64,000 nucleotides of DNA from Actinophytocola sp963840275. Lineage in GTDB: Bacteria > Actinomycetota > Actinomycetes > Mycobacteriales > Pseudonocardiaceae. Shown here piece after piece: positions 25,038 through 34,337 of this stretch (the stretch's first letter is position 1; every line of letters starts with the position of its first letter). Location of the stretch: positions 124,001 through 188,000 of the forward strand of contig CAWIYK010000010.1 in assembly GCA_963840275.1 (NCBI GenBank), written 5' to 3'. Position numbers and translations under genes: made by a program. The notes beneath the pieces are model-generated. The model was not told where the DNA came from. It ran no database searches and saw only the letters and a list, made by a program, of their open reading frames with translations.

Positions 25038-25108
25038 AGCGGGTGACGGGAATCGAACCCGCATGACCAGCTTGGAAGGCTGGGGCTCTGCCATTGAGCT
25101 ACACCCGC
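25038..25108 (-). tRNA. tRNA-Gly (anticodon TCC)
   Basis: A reverse-strand cloverleaf with acceptor stem GCGGGTG/CACCCGC, a D arm beginning TAGCTCAATGG, anticodon loop CTTCCAA with anticodon TCC, and T arm GGGTTCGATTCCC. CCA is encoded (25035-25037). Its 3' end faces the accessory stretch on its left. Confidence 0.95.
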
Positions 25109-25186
25109 ACGGCGCCGAGAGCCCGGCGCGCGAGGACAGCCTAGCGTGCCGCGATACGCTGTCCGGGCATCCCTCGAGGTGTATGG

Positions 25187-25260
25187 CGGGCTGTAGCGCA
25201 GCTTGGTAGCGCATTCGCTTTGGGAGCGAAGGGTCGCAGGTTCAAATCCTGTCAGCCCGA
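25187..25260 (+). tRNA. tRNA-Pro (anticodon TGG)
   Basis: A forward cloverleaf with acceptor CGGGCTG/CAGCCCG, D arm TAGCGCAGCTTGG, anticodon loop around TTTGGGA (anticodon TGG) and T arm CAGGTTCAAATCCTG. No CCA is encoded. It lies 118 bases upstream of tig, the position of the Pro tRNA in M. tuberculosis. Confidence 0.95.
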
Positions 25261-25378
25261 CTCGGCTGGCCGGCCTGTGGTACGACACCGCAGGTCGGCC
25301 CCGCCCGCCTCGCTACCTCGCGAGTTCCATACACTCGCGAGAGCCCAAACCGGTCAACCAGCTAACCAGGAGATCACG

Positions 25379-26758
25379 TTGAAGAGCACCGTCGAGCACC
25401 TGAGCCCGACGCGGGTCCGGATCAACGTCGAGGTGCCGTTCGACGAGCTCAAGCCGAACTTCGACCGCGCGTACCGCAAGCTCGCTTCGCAGGTTCGCAT
25501 CCCCGGGTTCCGCCCCGGCAAGGCGCCGGCCCGCGTGATCGAGTCCCGCATCGGCCGCGCGCCGATCCTTGACGAGGTCGTGAACGAGGCGATCCCGGCC
25601 AAGTACATGGAGGCGATCACCGAGGGCGAGGTCCGCACACTGGGCCAGCCGGACATCGAGGTCACGAAGCTGGAGGACGGCGACCTCATCGCGTTCACGG
25701 CCGAGGTCGACATCCGCCCGGACATCACGATCCCCGCCTTCGGCGAGCTGTCGGTCACGGTGGACGACCTGGAGCTGACCGACGACGAGGTCGCGGAGCA
25801 GCTGGACGAGCTGCGCGCCCGCTTCGGCACCCTGACCGGCGTCGACCGCGCGGCCGAGAACGGCGACTTCGTCTCCATCGACCTCTCGGCGACGGTCGAC
25901 GGCACGGAGGTCGAGGAGGCCAAGACCACCGGCCTGTCCTACGAGGTCGGCTCCGGCGAGATGATCGAGGGCATCGACGAGGCGATCACCGGCGCGAACG
26001 TCGACGAGGACAAGACCTTCACGACCAAGCTGGTCGCCGGCGAGCACGCCGGGCGCGACGCCGAGGTCACCGTCACGGTCCGTTCGGTCAAGGTCCGCGA
26101 GCTGCCCGAACCGGACGACGAGTTCGCCCAGCTGGCCTCCGAGTTCGACACGATCGACGAGCTGAAGGCCGACCTGCGCGAACGCCTGACCCGCGTCAAG
26201 AAGATGCAGCAGGGCGTCCAGGCCCGCGACAAGGTCCTCGAGGCCCTCCTCGAGGTCACCGAGGTCCCGCTGCCGGACACCGTGGTCGACTCGGAGATCG
26301 AGGTCCGCAAGCACGACGCGGTCCACACCTTCGACCACGACGAGGCCCGCTTCGAGGAGTTCCTCACCACGCAGGGCAAGACTCGCGAGGAGTTCGACAC
26401 GGACATCCGCGAGGAAGCGGAGAAGGCCGTCAAGACCCAGCTGATCCTCGACTCGATCGCCGACGCCGAGAACGTCTCGGTCGACGACAACGAGCTGACC
26501 GAGCGGATCATCTACCAGGCGCAGCGCTTCGGCATCAGCCCGGACGAGTACGTGCAGCGGGCGCAGCAGTCCGGCCAGCTCGGCGCGATCTTCGCCGACG
26601 TGCGCCGCGGCAAGGCGCTCGCCTCGGTCGTGCGGCTCGCCACGGTGACCGACGCGTCCGGCGGCTCGGTGAACCTCGAGGAGCTGTTCGGCGCCCCCGC
26701 CGCTGACGCGCCGGTCGAGGAATCGCCGTCAGACACCGAGGAGAAGGCAGCTCAGTGA
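25379..26758 (+). CDS. tig: Trigger factor (ribosome-bound peptidyl-prolyl isomerase)
   Basis: This 459-residue chaperone binds nascent chains at the ribosome exit. The N-terminal ribosome-binding domain carries the signature GFRPGKAP (about residue 44). The FKBP-like PPIase domain covers about 155-245 (NGDFVSIDLSATVDG near its start), and a long helical C-terminal domain follows. The start is a TTG at 25379 (product KSTVEHLSPTRVRINVEV) with AGGAG upstream; in mycobacteria the protein begins the same way. The acidic C-terminal tail is typical of actinobacteria. The gene sits before the Clp genes as in M. tuberculosis. Confidence 0.97.
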   Translation: MKSTVEHLSPTRVRINVEVPFDELKPNFDRAYRKLASQVRIPGFRPGKAPARVIESRIGRAPILDEVVNEAIPAKYMEAITEGEVRTLGQPDIEVTKLEDGDLIAFTAEVDIRPDITIPAFGELSVTVDDLELTDDEVAEQLDELRARFGTLTGVDRAAENGDFVSIDLSATVDGTEVEEAKTTGLSYEVGSGEMIEGIDEAITGANVDEDKTFTTKLVAGEHAGRDAEVTVTVRSVKVRELPEPDDEFAQLASEFDTIDELKADLRERLTRVKKMQQGVQARDKVLEALLEVTEVPLPDTVVDSEIEVRKHDAVHTFDHDEARFEEFLTTQGKTREEFDTDIREEAEKAVKTQLILDSIADAENVSVDDNELTERIIYQAQRFGISPDEYVQRAQQSGQLGAIFADVRRGKALASVVRLATVTDASGGSVNLEELFGAPAADAPVEESPSDTEEKAAQ

Positions 26759-26774
26759 CGCTCTGAGCGAACTC

Positions 26775-26803
26775 GGGCGGTGTCGGGCATTCGATGCCGC
26801 CCG
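26775..26803 (+). terminator. Probable terminator after tig
   Basis: A G+C hairpin (GGGCGG at 26775-26780 with CCGCCC at 26797-26802) begins 17 bases after the tig stop and is followed by a short T-containing stretch. It probably ends the tig transcript before clpP1P2, although a competing inner stem is possible. Confidence 0.4.
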
Positions 26804-26889
26804 CCTTCGTTAGTGTCGAACATGAGACCAGATCAACGTCGTATCCAGCGCCGCTGCGGTGGTGGACAGAGCGGAGAAGGCAGGCAGAC

Positions 26890-27504
26890 GTGACGCATCC
26901 ACGGCAGACGCCCGACATGCGGTCGGGCACCGCAGGGCTCACCCTGAACGACTCGGTCTACGAGCGGCTGCTCCGTGAGCGCATCGTGTTCCTCGGTTCC
27001 GAGGTCGACGACGAGATCGCGAACCGGATCACCGCGCAGCTGCTGCTGCTCGCCGCGGAGGACCCCGAGAAGGACATCATCTTCTACATCAACTCGCCGG
27101 GCGGTTCGGTCTCGGCGGGCATGGCGATCTACGACACGATGGAGCTCATCGAGCCCGACGTGCAGACCTGGGCGATGGGCATGGCGGCCTCGATGGGGCA
27201 GTTCCTGCTCTCCTCCGGTCAGCCGGGCAAGCGCTATGCCCTGCCGCACGCGCGGATCATGATGCACCAGCCGTCCGGCGGCGTCGGCGGCACCGCATCG
27301 GACATCGCGATCCGTGCCGAGGTGCTCGCGAAGTGGAAGCTCGAGATGGCCGAGCTCACCGCGGAGCAGACCGGGCAGACCGTCGACAAGGTCACCCAGG
27401 ACGCCGACCGCGACCGGTGGTTCACGGCAGAGGAGGCCAAGGTCTACGGCTTCATCGACCACGTGGTCACCCGCGCAAGCCAGACCCCCAACGGCAGTAA
27501 CTGA
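26890..27504 (+). CDS. clpP1: ATP-dependent Clp protease proteolytic subunit 1
   Basis: This is a 204-residue ClpP with the full catalytic triad: Ser101 in MGMAASMGQ, His126 in IMMHQPSG and Asp175 in RDRWFTAEEA. YINSPGGSVSAG forms the oxyanion region. In actinobacteria ClpP1 and ClpP2 form one mixed-ring tetradecamer that degrades proteins delivered by ClpX or ClpC1. The start is a GTG at 26890. clpP2 follows 34 bases later in the same transcript. Confidence 0.96.
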   Translation: MTHPRQTPDMRSGTAGLTLNDSVYERLLRERIVFLGSEVDDEIANRITAQLLLLAAEDPEKDIIFYINSPGGSVSAGMAIYDTMELIEPDVQTWAMGMAASMGQFLLSSGQPGKRYALPHARIMMHQPSGGVGGTASDIAIRAEVLAKWKLEMAELTAEQTGQTVDKVTQDADRDRWFTAEEAKVYGFIDHVVTRASQTPNGSN

Positions 27505-27538
27505 CGGGGCCGGCCCCAGACCTGAGGAGACACCCACC

Positions 27539-28168
27539 ATGAACGATTACTCTCCACAGTCCCGGTACGTGCTGCCGTCGTTCGTCGAACGCACCAGCTA
27601 CGGGGTCAAGGAGTCCAACCCGTACAACAAGCTGTTCGAAGAGCGCATCATCTTCGTCGGCGTGCAGATCGACGACGCGTCGGCCAACGACGTGATGGCG
27701 CAGCTGCTGTACCTGGAGTCCGTCGACCCGGACCGGGACATCACGATGTACATCAACTCGCCTGGTGGCTCGTTCACCTCGCTGATGGCCATCTACGACA
27801 CCATGCAGTTCGCCCGGCCCGACATCCAGACCTTCTGTCTCGGCCAGGCGGCCTCCGCGGCCGCGGTGCTGCTGGCGGCGGGCACCCCGGGCAAGCGGTT
27901 CGCGCTGCCCAACGCCCGCGTGCTGATCCACCAGCCGGCCATGGAGGGTGTCTACGGCCAGGTCTCCGACCTGGAGATCCAGGCCAACGAGATCCAGCGG
28001 GTGCGGCGCCTCATGGAGTCGACGCTGTCCCGGCACACCAGCCTGGACGCGGAGCAGATCCGCAAGGACATCGAGCGGGACAAGATCCTCACCGCCGACG
28101 AGGCCAAGGACTACGGCATCGTCGACGAGGTCTTGGCATACCGGAAGCTTTCGGCCAACAAGCCCTGA
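27539..28168 (+). CDS. clpP2: ATP-dependent Clp protease proteolytic subunit 2
   Basis: This is a 209-residue ClpP with Ser106 in GQAASAAAV, His131 in LIHQPAMEG and the Asp in IERDKILTADEA. The N-terminus (SRYVLPSFVERTSYGVKESN) is longer than in ClpP1, as in other actinobacteria. ATG at 27539 follows GAGGAGA. It is cotranscribed with clpP1 and ends at a strong terminator, so clpX has its own promoter. Confidence 0.96.
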   Translation: MNDYSPQSRYVLPSFVERTSYGVKESNPYNKLFEERIIFVGVQIDDASANDVMAQLLYLESVDPDRDITMYINSPGGSFTSLMAIYDTMQFARPDIQTFCLGQAASAAAVLLAAGTPGKRFALPNARVLIHQPAMEGVYGQVSDLEIQANEIQRVRRLMESTLSRHTSLDAEQIRKDIERDKILTADEAKDYGIVDEVLAYRKLSANKP

Positions 28169-28178
28169 GCACGTCGGG

Positions 28179-28212
28179 CAGGTGGCTCCGGACCGTGGTC
28201 CGGAGCCACCTG
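28179..28212 (+). terminator. Strong hairpin terminator after clpP2
   Basis: A perfect 16-bp palindrome (28179-28194 with 28197-28212) starts ten bases after the clpP2 stop. The centre must open to a six-base loop. It separates clpP1P2 from clpX. Confidence 0.75.
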
Positions 28213-28399
28213 ATCGGCCGAATCCGACAACTCGGCGGTCAGGTTCTCCCATTCAGTGGGGGTTGGCAGGTACCGTCGAGGGCAACAGGCACGACCGGGC
28301 CTGGAGTGCGGTGCGGGACACTCGTCACTCAGGGCCCGTTCCAGGCCACAGATCCAGGCGTGTTCTCGAGCACGCCGGAGGGGACAGAGGTCAGCGGTC

Positions 28400-29701
<1,302 letters not shown>

Positions 29702-29708
29702 TTCGTCC

Positions 29709-29795
29709 CTAGGCCAGAAACGGGTCTGCTGCCTGCCTGAACGCCGCCGGCTGCTCCATCCACGGGAAGTGGCCGCGGTCGTCGGCGACCCGCCG
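29709..29795 (-). pseudogene. C-terminal remnant of an alpha/beta hydrolase
   Basis: The reverse strand encodes DDRGHFPWMEQPAAFRQAAD and then PFLA and a stop. This is the conserved end of alpha/beta hydrolases with the catalytic His in GHFPW. No upstream hydrolase sequence continues from it, so only the last 25-30 codons remain. The rest of the 310-base gap to the next gene (29796-30011) shows nothing that I recognise. Confidence 0.6.
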
Positions 29796-30011
29796 GGGGC
29801 CTACCTGGTCGACGTGCCGTCGGACGCGGACAAGATCGCGCGACACCCGCGCGGGCGAGCCGAGTTCGAGGCGGCGTTGGCGGCGGCGCGATCCGCCGCC
29901 GGCGCCAGAACGAGCGGTCCGACCCGCGCCGCTCACGTCGTGGCGGAGCCCGGTTCCGTCCGCGACGCGACAGGTCGGCACGCCTCGCCTCGACGATGCG
30001 AGGATTACCGC

Positions 30012-30602
30012 ATGCCGTACGTCCTGCTTCTCCACGGGCACACCGGGTCCGGTCCTTCCCACTGGCAGAGCTGGCTCGCCGGCGAGCTCGCCGAGACCGG
30101 CTGCGTGGTCGACATCCCGCAGCTGTCCGAGCCGGACCACCCCAAGCTGGACGTGTGGCTCGACGAGCTGCGGCACCACCTGCTGGCCGCGCCGGACACC
30201 GAGGAGCGGATCCTGCTCGCGCACTCCTGCGGCGCGTCGCTCTGGCTGCACCACGCCGCCCAGCTGGTCGACGAGGAGCGCCATCCGCTGCGCTTCGACC
30301 GGGTGCTGCTCGTCTCGCCGCCCGGGCCGCGGTGGCACCACCCCGACGTGCACGGCTTCCACCCCACGCCGCTCGACGCCGCCGGGGTGCGGCGCGCCGC
30401 CGGGTGGACGCAGCTGGTCGTCGGGGACGACGACGAGGCGTGCTCGGTCGACGAGGCCGTCGACATGGCCGCCGCCCTCAAGATCGACCTGGACGTCATC
30501 CCGGGCGGCGCGCACCTCAACACCGACGCGGGCTACGGCCCGTGGCCCGCCGTGCGTGGCTGGGTCGAGGACCGGCACACCAGGATGGTCACTAACCGGT
30601 GA
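30012..30602 (+). CDS. RBBP9/YdeN-type serine hydrolase
   Basis: This is a 196-residue compact alpha/beta hydrolase. The N-terminus VLLLHGHTGSGPSHWQSW is the family hallmark. The nucleophile Ser is in LLAHSCGASLWL, the acid in VVGDDDEACS and the His in GGAHLNTDAGYGPWP. These enzymes are small cytosolic esterases with unknown substrates. It ends 11 bases inside the convergent fdhD gene. Confidence 0.88.
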   Translation: MPYVLLLHGHTGSGPSHWQSWLAGELAETGCVVDIPQLSEPDHPKLDVWLDELRHHLLAAPDTEERILLAHSCGASLWLHHAAQLVDEERHPLRFDRVLLVSPPGPRWHHPDVHGFHPTPLDAAGVRRAAGWTQLVVGDDDEACSVDEAVDMAAALKIDLDVIPGGAHLNTDAGYGPWPAVRGWVEDRHTRMVTNR

Positions 30603-31416
30603 CGCGCTCGGGGTGCGTGTAGACGTTCATGCTCGTGCCCCGCAGGAAGCCGATCAGCGTGATGCCCTGCTCGTCGGCCAGCTCCGCGGCCAGCGACGAC
30701 GGCGCCGACACCGCGGCCAGCACCGGGATGCCCGCCATCGCGGCCTTCTGCACCAGCTCGAACGACGCCCGGCCCGACACCATCAGCACCGAACCGGCGA
30801 GCGGCACGCGGCCGTCCAGCAGCGCCCAGCCCGTCGCCTTGTCGACCGCGTTGTGCCGGCCGACGTCCTCGCGGACCACCAGCAGCTCGCCGGCCGCCGT
30901 GAAGATGCCCGCCGCGTGCAGGCCGCCCGTCGACTCGAACACCCGCTGCCGCTCGCGCAGCAGGTCGGGGAACGTCACCAGGGTCTCCGGCAGCACCCGG
31001 CAGTCGTCGGCGGCGGGGGAGAACCGGGTCTTCAGCTTCACCGCGTCCAGCGCCGCCTTGCCGCACACCCCGCACGACGACGTCGTGTAGAAGTTGCGCT
31101 CCACTCCGACGTCCGGCGGTTCTACGCCGGGCGCCAGCGCCAGGTCCAGCACGTTGTAGGTGTTGCGGCCGCTGTCGTCGACGCCTTCGCAGTAGCGGGC
31201 GGTGCTCACGTCCGCCGCGGCGCCGATCACGCCCTCGGTCAGCAGGAAGCCGTGCGCCAGCTCCACGTCGTGGCCGGGGGTGCGCATGGTGACCGCGAGG
31301 GCCTTGCCGCCCACCCGCAGTTCGAGAGGTTCCTCCGCCGCCAACGCGTCCTGACGACGCTTGACGCCGTCCTCCGAGAGCCGCAGAACCTGGCGGCGAA
31401 CGGTCACTCGTCCCAT
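30592..31416 (-). CDS. fdhD: Formate dehydrogenase accessory sulfurtransferase FdhD
   Basis: This 274-residue FdhD protein passes sulfur from a cysteine desulfurase to the molybdenum cofactor of formate dehydrogenase. The active cysteines lie in TTSSCGVCGKAAL; also present are the ATP-like loop MRTPGHDVELAHGFLLTEGV, REDVGRHNAVDKATG and SGRASFELVQKA. No formate dehydrogenase gene lies in the window, so its client is elsewhere. The start is at 31416. An A+T-rich gap separates it from the divergent ArsR-type gene. Confidence 0.95.
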   Translation of the reverse strand: MGRVTVRRQVLRLSEDGVKRRQDALAAEEPLELRVGGKALAVTMRTPGHDVELAHGFLLTEGVIGAAADVSTARYCEGVDDSGRNTYNVLDLALAPGVEPPDVGVERNFYTTSSCGVCGKAALDAVKLKTRFSPAADDCRVLPETLVTFPDLLRERQRVFESTGGLHAAGIFTAAGELLVVREDVGRHNAVDKATGWALLDGRVPLAGSVLMVSGRASFELVQKAAMAGIPVLAAVSAPSSLAAELADEQGITLIGFLRGTSMNVYTHPERVTG

Positions 31417-31462
31417 GTATACAGCCTACAACCGTGCATAACAAGAACTCTTTAGAAAGGAC

Positions 31463-31474
31463 TCTTGCGCAAGA
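31463..31474. promoter_or_regulatory. Palindrome upstream of ArsR-type regulator
   Basis: TCTTGCGCAAGA is a perfect 12-bp palindrome 26 bases before the regulator ATG, in an A+T-rich stretch between divergent genes. It is a plausible operator for this helix-turn-helix protein; no second copy is obvious. Confidence 0.4.
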
Positions 31475-31500
31475 AACGCTTAGCAAGCTATCTTGTCATC

Positions 31501-32067
31501 ATGGCCGACGAACGCAGGCAGATCACGGACCCGAAGGCGCTCCGGGCGCTCGCCCACCCGCTGCGGTGGAAGCTTCTGGAGGTCATCGGCCGGGAAGGCG
31601 CCGCCACCGCGACGCTGTGCGCGCAGGAGACCGGCGAGAGTGTCGCCAACTGCTCCTACCACCTGAACATGCTCGCGAAGTACGACTACGTGGAGCAGGC
31701 GGAGGGTGGTCGGGGTCGTGAGAAGCCGTGGCGCCTCGTCAGCCAGAGCCAGGGTTGGAGCGATGTCGGCGCCGACCCGGAGACCGCGCTCGCCGCGCAG
31801 GCCGCGTCCGGTGCGTTCCTCGACCACGCCCTCACCCAGATCAGGGAACGTCAGCTGACCGCGGCGATGGAACCGGAGGACTGGCGGGACGTGGTCGGGG
31901 TCGACAACAGCAACGACTTCATGACCCCGGCCGAGGTCGAGGAGCTCCGCGAGGCCATCCGGACGATCATGAACCAGTACCGGGAGCGGCGCACGAAGCC
32001 CGAGCTGCGCCCGGCGGGCGCCCGGTCGGTGAACGTCTTCCTCTCGACCTCGGTCGCGCCCAAGTAG
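31501..32067 (+). CDS. ArsR-type winged-helix regulator
   Basis: The 188-residue protein has an N-terminal ArsR-like helix-turn-helix: DPKALRALAHPLRWKLLEVI followed by ETGESVANCSYHLNMLAKY with the SYHL recognition segment. A longer C-terminal helical region of unknown role follows (about 85-188). The metal-binding ELCV box is absent, so a non-metal signal is more likely. A palindrome upstream suggests autoregulation. It lies 67 bases before a small gene with its own ribosome-binding site. Confidence 0.85.
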   Translation: MADERRQITDPKALRALAHPLRWKLLEVIGREGAATATLCAQETGESVANCSYHLNMLAKYDYVEQAEGGRGREKPWRLVSQSQGWSDVGADPETALAAQAASGAFLDHALTQIRERQLTAAMEPEDWRDVVGVDNSNDFMTPAEVEELREAIRTIMNQYRERRTKPELRPAGARSVNVFLSTSVAPK

Positions 32068-32134
32068 TTCCGCCCACACTCCCAGGCTGCCGGCGACGAC
32101 AGCCGTCTTCAACCTGCCCAAAAGGAGATCGATC

Positions 32135-32308
32135 ATGGATGTGTACAGCGCCTACGCCATCGCCAGCACCCGTCGCGACGACCTGATGCGGGAGGCCGAC
32201 CAGTCGCGTCTCGCGCGGCGGTCGCGCGACACGCACGACGAGTCGTCGCCCGCGCCGCGGCCGGCGCCGAGAGCGGTGCGGGCCCGCAGACTGGGGGTTG
32301 CCCGGTAG
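32135..32308 (+). CDS. Small basic protein after the ArsR-type regulator
   Basis: The gene encodes 57 residues (DVYSAYAIASTRRDDLMREA at the start) with an Arg/Pro/Ala-rich C-terminus. The ribosome-binding site AAAGGAG lies seven bases before the ATG, one of the stronger sites in the window, which supports a real gene despite the small size. It has no known motif. Codirectional with the regulator upstream, it may be its target. It ends 11 bases before the oxidoreductase start. Confidence 0.6.
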   Translation: MDVYSAYAIASTRRDDLMREADQSRLARRSRDTHDESSPAPRPAPRAVRARRLGVAR

Positions 32309-32318
32309 CGTGATCGGC

Positions 32319-33893
32319 GTGACGCAACGCTACGACGTGGTGGTGGTTGGCGGTGGCCACAACGGACTGGTCGCCGCCGCATACCTGGCTCGCGCAGGCA
32401 GGTCGGTACTCGTGCTGGAACGGCTGGACCGGGTCGGCGGGGCCGCCGTGAGCGCGACCCCGTTCCCCGGGGTGGCCGCGCGGCTGTCCAGATACTCGTA
32501 CCTGGTGAGCCTGCTGCCCGGTCAGATCGTGGCCGACCTCGGACTGCGGTTCGCGCTGCGTTCGCGTTCCGTCTCGTCGTACACGCCGACCGAGCGCTCC
32601 GGGCGACCGGAGGGACTGCTCGTCGAGCGCACACCGGGTGAGGCGACGGCGGCATCGTTCCGAACTCTTACCGGATCGGATGACGAGTTCGCCCGATGGA
32701 TGTCGTGGTACTCCTCGCTCTCCGCGATGGCCACCGCGCTCGCGCCGACGATGCTCGGCCCGCTGCCGACGCGTGCCGAGGCGCGGTCCCGGGTGGTCGA
32801 GGCGGCGGGGGAACCGTTGTGGCAGCAGGTATTCGAGCGGCCCATCGGGGAAGCGATCGAGGAGACGTTCGCCGACGACCTCGTCCGAGGTGTCGCGGCG
32901 ACCGACGCGTTGATCGGCACGCACACGTCGCTGCGGTCGCCGTCACTCCTGGCGAACCGCTGCTTCCTGTATCACCTGATCGGGGACGGTACGGGTGAGT
33001 GGCGGGTGCCCGTCGGCGGCATGGGTGCCGTGACGGGTGAGCTGGAGCGGGTCGCCCGCGCGGCGGGCGCGACGCTCGTGACGTCGGCCGAGGTCGAGCG
33101 GGTGGACGCGGACGGCGCGGTGGCGGAGGTCCGGTACGTGGCGGACGGCGTCGAGCGGACCGTGGCGGCGTCGTACGTGCTGTCCGGGGTGGCGCCGGCG
33201 GTGCTGGACCGGTTGCGCGGCCGTGCGGCGACACCGCCGGCCGGCTCGCAGCTGAAGATCAACGTGCTGCTGTCCCGCCTGCCTCGGCTCCGCACCGGCG
33301 TCGACCCTCGGCAGGCGTTCGCGGGCACGTTCCACCTCGACGAGTCCTATGTGGAGCTGGAGAACGCTTACGAGGCAAGTATTTCCGGTGACATTCCGAC
33401 GCCACTGCCCGGTGAGATGTACTGCCACACGCTGACCGACGAGTCCATTGTGGACCCCGCGCTGGCCGGTTGGCACACGCTCACGCTGTTCGGCCTGCAC
33501 GTGCCGGCACCGCTGTTCGCCGACGACAACCAGGGTCGTCGGGCGGACCTGGTGGCGCGCTACCTGGCCGGGCTGAACCGCTACCTGGCCGAGCCCATCG
33601 AGGACTGCGTCGCGACCGACGAGGACGGCCGACCGTGTATCGAGGCGCGGACCCCGCTGGACCTGGAGGAAGAGCTGGCGATGCCGGGCGGCCACATCTT
33701 CCACGGCGACCTGTCGTGGCCGTTCGCGGAGGACGGCGAAAGCGGCTGGGGCGTGGAGACGGATGTGGCGAACCTGCTGGTGTGCGGGAGCGGCGCGCGG
33801 CGCGGCGGCGGGGTCAGCGGCCTCGGCGGCCACAACGCGGCACACGCACTCCTGACGCGCAAACCCCGCGAGTCCCCCGTTCAAGCACAGTGA
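32319..33893 (+). CDS. FAD-dependent oxidoreductase (phytoene desaturase / CrtI-like)
   Basis: The 524-residue protein has an N-terminal FAD-binding motif VVVVGGGHNGLVAAAYLARA and then a GG doublet in RVGGAAVSATPFPG, as in the CrtI/amine-oxidase-like superfamily. The C-terminal FAD region reads NLLVCGSGARRGGGVSGLGG. Members act on carotenoids or other hydrophobic substrates, and many in actinobacteria are unassigned. The start is taken as the GTG at 32319 (a GTG at 32310 is also in frame). The final residues are encoded by an inverted-repeat element, so the C-terminus is probably not original. Confidence 0.82.
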   Translation: MTQRYDVVVVGGGHNGLVAAAYLARAGRSVLVLERLDRVGGAAVSATPFPGVAARLSRYSYLVSLLPGQIVADLGLRFALRSRSVSSYTPTERSGRPEGLLVERTPGEATAASFRTLTGSDDEFARWMSWYSSLSAMATALAPTMLGPLPTRAEARSRVVEAAGEPLWQQVFERPIGEAIEETFADDLVRGVAATDALIGTHTSLRSPSLLANRCFLYHLIGDGTGEWRVPVGGMGAVTGELERVARAAGATLVTSAEVERVDADGAVAEVRYVADGVERTVAASYVLSGVAPAVLDRLRGRAATPPAGSQLKINVLLSRLPRLRTGVDPRQAFAGTFHLDESYVELENAYEASISGDIPTPLPGEMYCHTLTDESIVDPALAGWHTLTLFGLHVPAPLFADDNQGRRADLVARYLAGLNRYLAEPIEDCVATDEDGRPCIEARTPLDLEEELAMPGGHIFHGDLSWPFAEDGESGWGVETDVANLLVCGSGARRGGGVSGLGGHNAAHALLTRKPRESPVQAQ

Positions 33894-33988
33894 GTCCCGC
33901 GTTCGAGCACACCGAGTTGGCGTTTCGTGCAGGGTCAGAACCGGCACGAAACGGGGACTCGGTGTGTCTGAACGGGGGACTCGCGGGG
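33864..33988. repeat. Inverted-repeat element overlapping the oxidoreductase 3' end
   Basis: A perfect 20-bp inverted repeat (33864-33883 with 33969-33988) encloses about 85 bases that contain a 10-bp inner hairpin (33921-33930 with 33944-33953) and an imperfect middle stem (33901-33917). Short motifs such as GAGTCCC and GTTCGAGCAC recur. The left arm encodes the last residues of the oxidoreductase. Similar elements are, from memory, dispersed in Pseudonocardiaceae genomes. Confidence 0.75.
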
Positions 33989-34006
33989 CCGGGGGCCAGT
34001 CGCGGG

Positions 34007-34255
34007 TCAGTTCAGCAGTGCCTTCACCTGCGCGAGAGTGGGGTTCGTGAGCGCCTCACCGTTGGGGAAGTGCACAGTCGGCACGGTCTGGTTGCCGCCG
34101 TTCACCTGCATCACGAAGTCCGCCGCGCCGGGCACGCGCTCGATGTCGATCTCGGCGTACTCGATGCCCTCGCGGTCCAGCTGTGACTTCAGGCGCCGGC
34201 AGTAGCCGCACCAGGTCGTCGAGTACATCGTCAGCTTCGCGGGTGCCTGGGTCAT
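34007..34255 (-). CDS. mrx1: Mycoredoxin (glutaredoxin-like, CGYC)
   Basis: This is an 82-residue glutaredoxin fold with active site WCGYC (Cys16 and Cys19). The cis-Pro segment QTVPTVHFPNG and a C-terminal helix ending LAQVKALLN are typical of mycoredoxin-1. It reduces protein-mycothiol mixed disulfides in the cytoplasm. The start is the ATG at 34255, with an adjacent in-frame GTG three bases earlier. It lies 83 bases downstream of a membrane-protein gene on the same strand. Confidence 0.9.
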   Translation of the reverse strand: MTQAPAKLTMYSTTWCGYCRRLKSQLDREGIEYAEIDIERVPGAADFVMQVNGGNQTVPTVHFPNGEALTNPTLAQVKALLN

Positions 34256-34337
34256 CACCACTCCTGCCAGGAAGGACACGGTCGACAGATACAACGCCGT
34301 GCCAGCGCAGAACATGCCCGATGTGAGCAAGGCGACT

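Noticed and set aside
28213..28399. ClgR-type operator upstream of clpX
   Set aside because: I looked for the known palindromic Clp regulator site and did not see a convincing match here or upstream of clpP1.
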